Below, one piece after another: positions 16,685 to 24,765 of a DNA stretch of 32,000 bases; within the stretch, counting starts at the first letter, position 1; the number at the start of each line of letters is the position of its first letter. Both the position numbers and the translations under genes were made by a program. The notes under the pieces are model-generated. The model was not told the DNA's origin and did no database searches. It saw only the letters and a program-made list of their open reading frames with translations. The DNA comes from Candidatus Finniella inopinata (GTDB lineage: Bacteria; Pseudomonadota; Alphaproteobacteria; Paracaedibacterales; VGCI01). The stretch is taken from positions 1 to 32,000 of the forward strand of contig CAMCRD010000012.1 in the NCBI GenBank assembly GCA_945877185.1, given 5' to 3'.

Positions 16685-16794
16685 CTTCTAATCGTTGTGT
16701 CATCTTGTTCTTTTTGACGCATATATCCCTAAACAATTGATAATCTATCTATTTTGGTTAAAGCTTACAAGAGAAAAGAAACGTGAGAAAATCT

Positions 16795-17433
16795 TTATTG
16801 TCCTGCTTTGAATAATCCAAAAAAGACGACCGCTATTTTTTGGAAAATAGATGGGCTTGCAGATACCCTTGGCACAGATGAGCGGGGCTTCCGGTATTGA
16901 AAAGGCAGGATATCTGGACGTGGCTTTAGGGGCATAATCTCATATTCTTGGCTGAGAAAGAGCATTCTTTCCCTCCGCCTTCGGGACACTAGCCCTGGAA
17001 ACTTTATTAATCCTTTGGCGGGGTGCCTTCCATAAACCCATCGGTCAAACTCAAGGCTTGCGGCCTTATATTCTTTCCGGTTGAGCTTTTGCCGCAAGGT
17101 AGACGACTGAAACCGACCAGACCCCAGATTGAATATAAACGACACAAGGGCTGCTTGCTGGTTGTCCGTTAAGGGGACATGAACAAGACGGAAAAGGGTT
17201 TGATAAGCTATCACCATATCGGATTCGAGGAACTGCAATGCCCTGTCTTCCGTAATAGTGTCACCTATCTTCAAACAATCACGTGCTTCAAGGACATGCC
17301 CCCAACCAACGGTTTCGTAGCCCGCTGGACAGATATAGGCGATAAGCTTCAGCTTTTCCTCTTTTTTAATAAAGTCCTGGGTTGGGAGGAACGAAGGAAG
17401 CTGCCGGATGTTTACCCTGTTCTGGTTCGACAT
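16795..17433 (-). CDS. Phage endolysin, GH24 lysozyme with E-C-T catalytic triad
   Basis: 212 residues. FIKKEEKLKLIAYICPAGYE and TVGWGH carry the GH24 active site: Glu26, Cys35 and Thr41, with the 9- and 6-residue spacing of phage P1 lysozyme, whose Cys takes the place of the usual Asp. DNQQAALVSFIFNLGSGRFQSSTL (about 88-111) is the conserved helix of phage lysozymes. It hydrolyses peptidoglycan glycan strands. The N-terminus lacks a signal or SAR anchor. Instead there is a basic, Pro-rich linker and a hydrophobic C-terminus (IFQKIAVVFFGLFKAGQ). It follows the holin by 10 bp, forming a lysis cassette. Release probably needs the holin. Confidence 0.9.
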   Translation of the reverse strand: MSNQNRVNIRQLPSFLPTQDFIKKEEKLKLIAYICPAGYETVGWGHVLEARDCLKIGDTITEDRALQFLESDMVIAYQTLFRLVHVPLTDNQQAALVSFIFNLGSGRFQSSTLRQKLNRKEYKAASLEFDRWVYGRHPAKGLIKFPGLVSRRRRERMLFLSQEYEIMPLKPRPDILPFQYRKPRSSVPRVSASPSIFQKIAVVFFGLFKAGQ

Positions 17434-17443
17434 TTACCATCTC

Positions 17444-17887
17444 CTATTTGCGTTTAAAGGCGCGGTGGCCAAACCAGAAAGAAATAATGGCGCAGAAAAT
17501 GGTTTGGTCTTCTTCAGACCAGATTTGAACGAGGGATACGGCGACATCATTGTTATAACGATATAAAAGGAAAAAGGCCGAGATTTTGATCCAGGCGTAA
17601 AGGCTGAAGAAAGCATAGCTTAAAACGGGACGAACGGATGTGGAGAGGGCGTCTATGGCTGAATTGCCGCTTTTAGCAGCAAACTGGTAAATATACTGGT
17701 TCTCATTCGCATCTGCCATCGCGCCAATTTCAGCGATGCGGTTATGGTGGCCTTTCTCCATAAACTCCATTTGCCTGTCGAGGATGGCGAGTTCATGAGC
17801 CTTGTCTTTCCGGTCTTTGACCATAGAAAATATATCCGGCAAGAGACTACTAGCAAACCCGACCAAACTACCCAATAATGCAAACAT
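17444..17887 (-). CDS. Phage holin-like 3TM protein
   Basis: 147 residues. It has a hydrophobic N-terminal segment (about 1-20), a charged helical middle with a heptad-like run (KDRKDKAHELAILDRQMEFMEKG), and two C-terminal TM segments (about 87-110 and 127-143) with SVRPVLSYAFFSLYAW. This organisation matches the 3TM holin family (PF11351, gene-transfer/phage release) found next to lysozymes. It would form membrane lesions that let the endolysin reach the wall. An AAGGAAA site precedes the ATG. A palindromic operator 40-59 nt upstream of the start suggests dedicated control of lysis. Confidence 0.75.
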   Translation of the reverse strand: MFALLGSLVGFASSLLPDIFSMVKDRKDKAHELAILDRQMEFMEKGHHNRIAEIGAMADANENQYIYQFAAKSGNSAIDALSTSVRPVLSYAFFSLYAWIKISAFFLLYRYNNDVAVSLVQIWSEEDQTIFCAIISFWFGHRAFKRK

Positions 17888-17926
17888 CGTCTTTTTCCTT
17901 ATAAATGGAGCAGGAGATCACTAAAA

Positions 17927-17946
17927 TATGGTATCATAATACCATA
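17927..17946. promoter_or_regulatory. Operator-like palindrome, GGTA-N6-TACC, copy 2
   Basis: TATGGTATCATAATACCATA. The perfect arms are 11 bp each (17924-17934 and 17939-17949) around a 4-base centre. It overlaps the likely leftward promoter of the holin gene: on the minus strand TTGCAT, 16 nt, then TATGGT inside the palindrome. It matches the element at 10403-10422 at 16 of 20 bases, including both half-sites and the spacing. Confidence 0.6.
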
Positions 17947-18010
17947 TTTATTTATCTTTTGCATGCAAAAAAATGGCTGTGTGACCTAACATAATGAGGA
18001 TCGTTTTGTC

Positions 18011-18165
18011 AATGGGCTTTAACCTTAAGCCCATTTGGTGATATCAGACAAAAAATGGGGTCAACCCCTCAAATAGATTATTGTTTATTAATGGTTCAAT
18101 GGGTTCAACCCATCTGCAAAAATAAGCAGGAAAATTTTTAAAAATAGACGATGGGTGACACCCAT
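18011..18165. repeat. Cluster of four TGGG/CCCA palindromes
   Basis: AATGGGCTT (18011-18019) pairs with AAGCCCATT (18027-18035). GGGGTCAACCCC is at 18057-18068, ATGGGTTCAACCCAT at 18099-18113 and ATGGGTGACACCCAT at 18151-18165. The last two are perfect 7-bp arms around one base and share ATGGGT/ACCCAT. Centres are about 40, 44 and 52 bp apart. There is no T-run after any of them, so they look like protein-binding sites rather than terminators. Confidence 0.6.
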
Positions 18166-18240
18166 TAAAATTAATCGCTTGTAAGCAAGAAAAGAAACAG
18201 TTACATAGAAAAATAAACACATTTTTGTTGATGGTTTTAA

Positions 18241-18468
18241 ATGGATTTTATACTTACCGTTGTGTGTTTAGGAGTTTTTGCGGGAGTCGCTCTTTCACTG
18301 CCAAAGTTGTTTGAGTTAACGGGAGAAAGAACCTGGATTGTCGCTATTATTCTAGTTGGTACTGTTCTTTTCTTAGGATGTATCAATCAAGGGTTTAGGG
18401 AAGTTTTTCGACCAGATCCGGAAGAATATGAATGGGACGGCCGTCATGCGATGCGCCTTAAATCTTAA
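18241..18468 (+). CDS. Small two-TM membrane protein, 75 aa
   Basis: Not recognised. Two hydrophobic helices (about 3-22 and 32-51) flank a short polar loop (FELTGERTW), then an acidic/basic C-terminal tail (DPEEYEWDGRHAMRLKS). The size and topology resemble class II holins or antiholins, and the lysis cassette starts 350 bp to the left. However, it runs on the opposite strand to all late phage genes, and no convincing Shine-Dalgarno precedes the ATG. It could equally be a bacterial small membrane protein. Confidence 0.5.
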   Translation: MDFILTVVCLGVFAGVALSLPKLFELTGERTWIVAIILVGTVLFLGCINQGFREVFRPDPEEYEWDGRHAMRLKS

Positions 18469-18505
18469 GTTTTATATAGTATACGCTTCATGGTGCGCCT
18501 TTCTC

Positions 18506-21500
18506 TTATTTCAAGTAACCTAAACCTAGCCCTTCCCATACGGGAGCCAACGCTGGTTCTAGGTAAAACAGATTTTGCCCAGGGAAATTCCTTTTTACGA
18601 GCTTTAAGCTTGCTTTCTTGCCTTTGTCCCAATCCCCGTTTTTTGCATCCGTAAAAAGTGCTGCAACATCGGTTACAACACCCGCCATCGGCCCTGCCAT
18701 TTCGGTTATCGCTGTGTGTCCATAACGGGAATATTCCTGAAACAAAAAGTCCCCGAATATTCCCAAACCACCTCCTTTGAGAACGGCTGCTTGCCATACC
18801 TTGCCATCGGTGGGGTCAGGTACATCCTCCCCTTTATTTATCTTATTGGTCGACATAGAAAGATAGCCCAGAACCGTTGAGCCAATCAATAACTGCCCCA
18901 TAAGATTGATGGTCGTGGGATTTTGGAGGCTTCTTACAATGTCTTTCCAGTTTCCCGTCCGTTCGGCAATTGGCACCTGATCTACGGTAACGGACTTCAG
19001 CGGCCTCATAATGAACGTTAGGGGAAACGTCTTGAACTGCATTAAGAAGCGCACAGCCTCTCCAAACGGTGTTCCTGGCGTTGTTCCTGCAAATATTAAG
19101 TACCGCTCTATTTGGCCTGGCGTTGCGATGCCTGTATCAACGCGATCTAAAATATATCCTCGAACCGCTTGGGCTAAATTTTCCTTTGCTGGCTCGATAA
19201 GATCGCCGGAAATTCCAGCCCGTTCAAAATGGGTATCTTTGATCGACAGGATTTTGTCGGGGATGAGGTAGGCGTTTCCCTCAACCATTTCTGTGGCATG
19301 GCGCAAGATGCCCCACTCCTCGCTTGAGATGCCGTAATGGGTGAGTTTATCCCTCAAGACTTTTGGCAGGGCATGGAAATCCTTAAGGGATGATTCCGCC
19401 AGATGGTTTGAGAGAAGCATCCCCATGGTATGCTTGAATGACCGATCCCACCATTCCATGCAGTTTGCCTTAAAGAAGGCGTTCGTGAGTTTTGTCATTG
19501 CTCCTGGTATTGGGCTATCGGCATTCAGGCGGGAATAGCCAAACCCGAGCAGGTTGTCGCAAGCAATCCCTAATTTACGGGCAAGGGACTTCTTCTCATC
19601 AGAAGAAAGCGAGTAGGTCAGGGCTTTCAGGATATTCCCATAAGACTTAAAGAGGTTAATGCCATTGTTTTGAAGCTCCACCGCCCAATTTGCCATATCA
19701 GGAAAGGATGAGATCACCACTTTGCCAAGCGAAGCCATGGATTTCACATTCCGAACCGTCTGGCAATACATGGCAGTTTTAGGATTTTCGGGTGTGTTAT
19801 GTCCCATCATCCAGTCGAGCATGCCGTTTAAGTGTTCCCTCTCCACCCTTTTCATTTCGGTTAAGCTTCCATCGTCCATAGACGCCCTTCCGCGCAAGTC
19901 TTCAACAAGTCTCTTCTGAAGGTTCCTGAAAGTTACTGCAGGGTTAGACCCCAAGGTTTCCAGCAAGCCAATGCTCTCCCCAATGCGTTCCAGGTTGATC
20001 ATCACCGAATCGGAGAGGCGATAGAGGCCGCAAGCTTCGTTGTATTTGAGCCAATCGTCAGCCGACTTAAAATGCAGTTTTCGGGGGGCAGAGAGTTTCG
20101 AGGCAATATCGGATGAAGAAGAGCGATGCACATGGGTGTACTCCTCAAGACACGTAAAGTGCTTGCCCGTGGCGAGGGCTTCAAAGACATTTTTTAAATT
20201 CACCTTACTTTCTACAAAAGTTTTCTCGTGATCAAGAAGGGGCATGATAAATCGCGTCCATTCTTGCAGCCCCATTTTACGGATGGCCGAATCCGAATGG
20301 GTCTGGCGGGTGATATACCCTTCTATGGGAGTGAGGTACGCTCCCGCCTTATTTGCCCGATTGATGGCGATGGTTTGCCACTTGTGGATGATCTTTGCCA
20401 GGGCTTGGGCTTGGGGGTTGTTGGTCAACCCCCCTAGGCGCGCCTGTGCCAGACCCGTCTGAGGTTGCAAGGAGGGTTTGGTCAAGGCTTCCAGTTCGCG
20501 GGCAATGTCGCCATGGTGCGCTTTATTTTTGAAAGTGCTGACTAAATCCTGTTGTTCCAGGTCGTAAAAGAACCCATTCCGCAATTCCCCTGAAGCGGTT
20601 TTTTGCCGCAATTCAACCTGCCTCAAAAGATTTTTGAGACCCAAATAAGGGCTTTTGTGACGGGTCACAAAATCGTAGGCATCCTCCAGGCGGACAGCAG
20701 AGATCGACTGTTCCCGTTGTTCTAAACCGATGGCTTCTGCCATCTCTCGCACAACACTTTCCGCTTTTTGCTCAACAGCTTCCCTTGATACAAGCTCCGG
20801 CACGCGTGTCTCTGGTGAGTTTTTCAGTTGATGAAGCTCTTCAAGCCCTGCGACAAATTCTTCCTTACCTGCAAAATTAGTGTGTTCAAGCGATTCACGA
20901 AGGGTGAGGTAGGTTGCATCATCCATACCCTGTTTGACCAATTCAACGCTTTCTGTTAATGCCTTTGATACGGACAAGTCGGTCGCTCGCCCTTCTTGTT
21001 CGACCAAATCGGGGACTTCCCATGCTTCCTCAGTCAACACGGCATCTTTTTCATAAAAGGATTCGGCCTTATGGGGTTCTTCGAGATTGATATGCTTTCC
21101 CGCGTTGATTTGGGATTTGGCGATATACAGGTCATCGATAGACAAGTCGTAAGCTTTATCTTGATATTGCTGCTCCCGAATCCGGTTGCGGATGAGCTTG
21201 TCGACTTCCTGGGTTGATTGTTGGTAGGATTCCCATTCAGGGTTGCCTTTCAATTCTTCCCTGGCTGACGATAGTTCATCCCTGGCCGCCTGAAGCTGTC
21301 CCCGCAAATTGTCGGGGATATGCGCTTCCTCGCCGCCCGTCTTGTATTCCGTATGCAACGCCTCTTCTAATTGGTAAACCTCAAGCTCTTTTTGAAGGAG
21401 GGGGCGTAACTCCGGATGGTTGGCAGCCTGGTCAAAAAGATGCCCTTTGAGTTGGTAAAGGTCTTTCAGGGGGGTCTCAGGCGTGGTGAACTGCCGTAAA

Positions 21501-22327
21501 GTCGGATCAAGGTTTTCCCACTCAACATTTTCCGGCTTGAAATGGGTCTCTCTGGCTACCTGATGGATACTATCCTTAAATCCCTGCTTCATGACTGAAT
21601 TTTGATGATCCCAAGGGGTGTGCAACTGCTCTGGGCTGGCAAAGAAACGGTTCTTAAGCTTGGATGCCCCATATCCAAGAGCATGGATGCCCGCCCCTAA
21701 AGCCGCGGCGGCAGCGATATCGAACCCCGCCTCCTTTACGCCATAGGGGGATTGTTCAAAATAACGGTTTGCCGCAACCACAGGCGTTATCCCTGCCTGG
21801 AAAACGGCATTGGCTGCCGCTCCTTTCAGCATGCCGCCACTGAACGCCCCTGCCTTGGCGATGATTTGCCCCCAACGCGCTTGCCCACCAATTGGGATGA
21901 AAGAGGCTGCAATGTTGGTGGGGGAGGCAAAAGACGTGAGTATTGAGGTGCCAAAAGAGCCTAATGCCTCAATCACCCCACCCTGACCTTTTGAGATAAT
22001 GAAATGGTTTGCCGCTTCCTGGGTTTTGCGGATATGTAACGTCTCCGCTTCTTCAACCGTCATATGGGGGTTCCACTCAAACAGACGCGTCTGGGACAGA
22101 CTCGTCTGGGAGGGTGCATTGGGGTAAAGGGATTCAAACTCTTCTTGGGAGAGTTTATCCGTATTAAAGTACCGTTCTTTCGTGTGTCCGTACAAACGAA
22201 TAGCCAGCATCTCAGGGTTATCGAGAAATGATTCCCGCCCCACCGCCCGCCAGACATCAAGGGAAGACGGGGGGTGGAGGTCAAAGAAGTTTTTATGCGC
22301 CTGGGGGGTAAAATAAATTTCAGCCAT
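18506..22327 (-). CDS. Large internal virion protein (T7 gp16-like DNA-ejection protein)
   Basis: 1273 residues. After a short N-terminal domain there is a Gly/Ala-rich hydrophobic stretch (about 115-215: GSFGTSILTSFASPTN, GAFSGGMLKGAAANAVF, AAAAALGAGIHALGYGA), then a long charged coiled-coil region and a C-terminal helical domain. The C-terminal GTTPGTPFGEAVRFLMQFKTFP and the closing GLGIFGDFLFQEYSR, EMAGPMAGVVTDVAALFTD and NFPGQNLFYLEPAL stretches recur in large internal virion proteins of podoviral prophages. It probably forms part of the ejection channel across the periplasm. I see no transglycosylase motif, unlike T7 gp16. It is the last structural gene of the module. Its start overlaps the preceding stop by one base (TAATG). 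Confidence 0.7.
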   Translation of the reverse strand: MAEIYFTPQAHKNFFDLHPPSSLDVWRAVGRESFLDNPEMLAIRLYGHTKERYFNTDKLSQEEFESLYPNAPSQTSLSQTRLFEWNPHMTVEEAETLHIRKTQEAANHFIISKGQGGVIEALGSFGTSILTSFASPTNIAASFIPIGGQARWGQIIAKAGAFSGGMLKGAAANAVFQAGITPVVAANRYFEQSPYGVKEAGFDIAAAAALGAGIHALGYGASKLKNRFFASPEQLHTPWDHQNSVMKQGFKDSIHQVARETHFKPENVEWENLDPTLRQFTTPETPLKDLYQLKGHLFDQAANHPELRPLLQKELEVYQLEEALHTEYKTGGEEAHIPDNLRGQLQAARDELSSAREELKGNPEWESYQQSTQEVDKLIRNRIREQQYQDKAYDLSIDDLYIAKSQINAGKHINLEEPHKAESFYEKDAVLTEEAWEVPDLVEQEGRATDLSVSKALTESVELVKQGMDDATYLTLRESLEHTNFAGKEEFVAGLEELHQLKNSPETRVPELVSREAVEQKAESVVREMAEAIGLEQREQSISAVRLEDAYDFVTRHKSPYLGLKNLLRQVELRQKTASGELRNGFFYDLEQQDLVSTFKNKAHHGDIARELEALTKPSLQPQTGLAQARLGGLTNNPQAQALAKIIHKWQTIAINRANKAGAYLTPIEGYITRQTHSDSAIRKMGLQEWTRFIMPLLDHEKTFVESKVNLKNVFEALATGKHFTCLEEYTHVHRSSSSDIASKLSAPRKLHFKSADDWLKYNEACGLYRLSDSVMINLERIGESIGLLETLGSNPAVTFRNLQKRLVEDLRGRASMDDGSLTEMKRVEREHLNGMLDWMMGHNTPENPKTAMYCQTVRNVKSMASLGKVVISSFPDMANWAVELQNNGINLFKSYGNILKALTYSLSSDEKKSLARKLGIACDNLLGFGYSRLNADSPIPGAMTKLTNAFFKANCMEWWDRSFKHTMGMLLSNHLAESSLKDFHALPKVLRDKLTHYGISSEEWGILRHATEMVEGNAYLIPDKILSIKDTHFERAGISGDLIEPAKENLAQAVRGYILDRVDTGIATPGQIERYLIFAGTTPGTPFGEAVRFLMQFKTFPLTFIMRPLKSVTVDQVPIAERTGNWKDIVRSLQNPTTINLMGQLLIGSTVLGYLSMSTNKINKGEDVPDPTDGKVWQAAVLKGGGLGIFGDFLFQEYSRYGHTAITEMAGPMAGVVTDVAALFTDAKNGDWDKGKKASLKLVKRNFPGQNLFYLEPALAPVWEGLGLGYLK

Positions 22328-23883
22328 TACATAAACAATGCGTCTTCAGTGGTAGTTCGGGAAATATCAACATCATCTTTCTCTATGCCTTTAAATCGCG
22401 CTATATTTTCATCCTGGCTGACGAACAAATCCACATCAAATTTATTTTGGGCAATACAATCGTAATGCCCCATGAGGATGCGCGTTGCATCTGTATAATG
22501 CAGGAGCTTTAACATGACGTCGATTGGGTCGGGTTCCATTTGAGTGTCATCTGTCATGCCGAGGTTCTTTGGAATTTCGCCACCGTTTAACACCGTACCC
22601 AGGGCGTTCCGATAAAATCGGTTATGGTGCGCGGCTTCCCAAAAAGCAAAAAGAACTGCAAACTGTTTCAACTCTTCGGGAAATTTTTGATAGAGGGAGA
22701 AACATTTAAGGTCAAAACCATAACCGTCTGATTTTATCCTGGCTAATTCCCCTTCCTTCGGCCAAGGGTTGTCAGAGTTTGCAAAATGGGCGGCTCTTTC
22801 CCTTTCCAGCTTGGCTATGGCGATAAACCGCGCAAGGATTTGCTCCTCATCAGCTTCTTGATCTGTGTTATAAATCTGGACGGTAACAGGCTCGTTTCGA
22901 GACCAAAGCAACATATGATTCCATTGCGTGACGGCTTCCGAGAGGTGAAGGGAAGTATCTATTTCCTCGTTCTCAAGTTCCGCTATGAGATTGTCGATTC
23001 CATCATCTTTAATTTCTTCTTCCTGACCGTCAATGTCTTCTATGAGGTTGCCAGTTTCATCCCCTTGCATTGCCTCATTTTTGGCTGCTTGCATAGCGGC
23101 AGCTTGCAAGCTCTCAACCTGGAAAGCCTTTAATTCCTGGTAGTCTGATTCCAGATTTTTTAAAGCTTGTTTGAGGTTTCTGATTTCAAGGTTGCCTTCT
23201 TTGGCTTTAAGCCCGTTCTGTTCTGCCAACTTTCTGTAAGCTTCAACTTTATCTTCAAGCCCTTCAATGATAAACCCTTGCTCCTCAAGTTTACTTCTGT
23301 ATTCCTCAAAAAAAGCAGAAGACACGTCCCCATCTTCTTTTATTTCTATCCCAAGTTCTCCGGTGAATGATCCCGACTCGGAAATTTCGACTAATGAAAC
23401 TGAATCACTTACTGCAAAACCGGAATCTTTTTCATCCTCCGTTTTTATGTCGGCACCGGTTGTATTGAGGTCAACACGGGAAACGATTTCAAAGATGATT
23501 TTGTCGTCTTTCAGGGAAGTCAGATACGTAGCTAAGGCTTCAAGTTTCTCTTGTGGGCTTCTGCCAACATAAATTTTTGACCTGGTTAGCTCCTGAAGCA
23601 AAGGCGCACAAAACGTGAACAAATATGTTTTACCCGAATCAGAATCAGTCGGGTTGGCTTTGGTGGATTTCCCAAGGATTGCACCAGGGGTTTGCTTAAA
23701 AAATAAAAGGTCATGCGGTTGCAAGACGACTTCATGGGTTTTCGCAAAAACAAATTTAATCTTCACGACAGAAAGTTGTGAGGGCGTCATGTACAGTTTT
23801 AGAGGCGTTTCTTTTTTTCTGGCAGCATATTTCTTGATTTTCTTTAAAAAAGCATTCTTTTTCATCTCGATTATTTTTGGCAT
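22327..23883 (-). CDS. Unrecognised phage-module protein, 518 aa, coiled coil
   Basis: The start at 23883 is preferred over a TTG 18 nt upstream because AAGGAGAC sits just before it. The N-terminus is very basic (KKNAFLKKIKKYAARKKE), followed by a beta-rich part (about 30-120), an acidic, Ser-rich middle, and a coiled coil (about 200-270: EEYRSKLEEQGFIIEGLEDK, KLAEQNGLKAKEGNLEIRNL). A polyacidic segment (EDIDGQEEEIKDDGIDNLIAELENEE) leads to a helical C-terminal domain. I do not recognise the family. It sits inside the internal-virion gene block and is translationally coupled to the next gene, so a role in the virion or its assembly is likely but unproven. Confidence 0.65.
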   Translation of the reverse strand: MPKIIEMKKNAFLKKIKKYAARKKETPLKLYMTPSQLSVVKIKFVFAKTHEVVLQPHDLLFFKQTPGAILGKSTKANPTDSDSGKTYLFTFCAPLLQELTRSKIYVGRSPQEKLEALATYLTSLKDDKIIFEIVSRVDLNTTGADIKTEDEKDSGFAVSDSVSLVEISESGSFTGELGIEIKEDGDVSSAFFEEYRSKLEEQGFIIEGLEDKVEAYRKLAEQNGLKAKEGNLEIRNLKQALKNLESDYQELKAFQVESLQAAAMQAAKNEAMQGDETGNLIEDIDGQEEEIKDDGIDNLIAELENEEIDTSLHLSEAVTQWNHMLLWSRNEPVTVQIYNTDQEADEEQILARFIAIAKLERERAAHFANSDNPWPKEGELARIKSDGYGFDLKCFSLYQKFPEELKQFAVLFAFWEAAHHNRFYRNALGTVLNGGEIPKNLGMTDDTQMEPDPIDVMLKLLHYTDATRILMGHYDCIAQNKFDVDLFVSQDENIARFKGIEKDDVDISRTTTEDALFM

Positions 23884-23916
23884 AATATTGTCTCCTTTCA
23901 AACGAGTTTCTTTACT

Positions 23917-24738
23917 TTACAGATAGCTATATTTCAACCTGTCTTTGGACAAGGCGAGAACTTCGTTGACAATGGTTTCCTCAAGGTCTGTGGGGGCTTG
24001 GTTTTGTCTATAAAAATCAACTAGGCTACTCAGGAGATTTGTGATGGTTTTTAAGGCGAGGACAAATACCTCCTCCCGCCGGAAGTCTGCCAGGGTATCC
24101 GCATTCATGAGGTTTATGATATAGTTGTGGGTATCTTTTAAAACCCGATCTAACCGTTTCTGATATCCCCTTAAACAGACCCTCGCGCTGTCATGGATAT
24201 TGCGGGATGCTTCAAGCTTTGATTCCCCATCGGGATAGAGTTCGGCATTATGGAGGCTTTTGGGATTGATCACCTGCATCAAATTGTTCTGAAACACCGT
24301 AACCAGATCATCCATGACTAAAGAGATGATTCCGCCTGTTAAAATCCTGTTTTGCTTGCGCTCCCAATCTTTCGGCATCGTGAACACACAGGATGCACCT
24401 TGGGGAATTTCCTCATCTTTCAGGAAACGGTCTCGCTCCCTTTTCGTGAGGATAGAAAGGGTAAACTGGTTGTTCCCGCCTTCCTTTTCCACAAAACCCA
24501 GCTTCAGGTATTCAAAATTGCCGGAGTCACCAACTCTGTCGAAGGTCGACCCCCTGTCCTCCAAGGGATCTTGTTGGATCAGCCGCCAGGCAAGCGGATG
24601 CTGGTACTGGCAATAAAGGGTGAGGATACCATAACCAATCAGGTTTTCTGTGGGACACAGGGTTGGGATAGACCCGACCTTGTTTTTCCGCATCAGGGTT
24701 TGAAGTACGCTTGGGGGAGCAAAATGGTAGAATTTCAT
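23917..24738 (-). CDS. Unrecognised phage-module protein, 273 aa
   Basis: The start at 24738 is chosen over an ATG 21 nt upstream because GAAAGG lies at the right distance. MKFYHFAPPSVLQTLMRKNKV and IPTLCPTENLIGYGIL suggest a compact N-terminal fold. The middle (about 90-135) is beta/charged and the C-terminal half is all helical (DDLVTVFQNNLMQV, NIHDSARVCLRGYQKRLDRVL, NYIINLMNADTLADFRREE). No catalytic motif, signal or TM segment. It lies between the gp15-like and the 518-aa gene on the same strand with gaps of 27 and 33 bp, so it is part of the late operon. Confidence 0.6.
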   Translation of the reverse strand: MKFYHFAPPSVLQTLMRKNKVGSIPTLCPTENLIGYGILTLYCQYQHPLAWRLIQQDPLEDRGSTFDRVGDSGNFEYLKLGFVEKEGGNNQFTLSILTKRERDRFLKDEEIPQGASCVFTMPKDWERKQNRILTGGIISLVMDDLVTVFQNNLMQVINPKSLHNAELYPDGESKLEASRNIHDSARVCLRGYQKRLDRVLKDTHNYIINLMNADTLADFRREEVFVLALKTITNLLSSLVDFYRQNQAPTDLEETIVNEVLALSKDRLKYSYL

Positions 24739-24765
24739 ATGGATTAACCTTTCTCTCATAATGTA

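Larger units (their letters stand above)
17888..18240. other. Palindrome-rich region upstream of the lysis cassette
   Basis: 353 nt without a gene. From left to right it holds the GGTA-N6-TACC operator (17927-17946), the 14-bp palindrome TTTTGCATGCAAAA (17957-17970), and four TGGG/CCCA palindromes at 18011-18165. Confidence 0.6.

Noticed and set aside
18011-18165. Palindrome cluster as a CRISPR array
   Set aside because: Repeats are short palindromes of unequal spacing without constant-length spacers or cas genes.
18465-18797. 110-aa minus-strand frame overlapping the gp16-like gene end
   Set aside because: It is a shifted-frame shadow of the internal virion protein's C-terminus.
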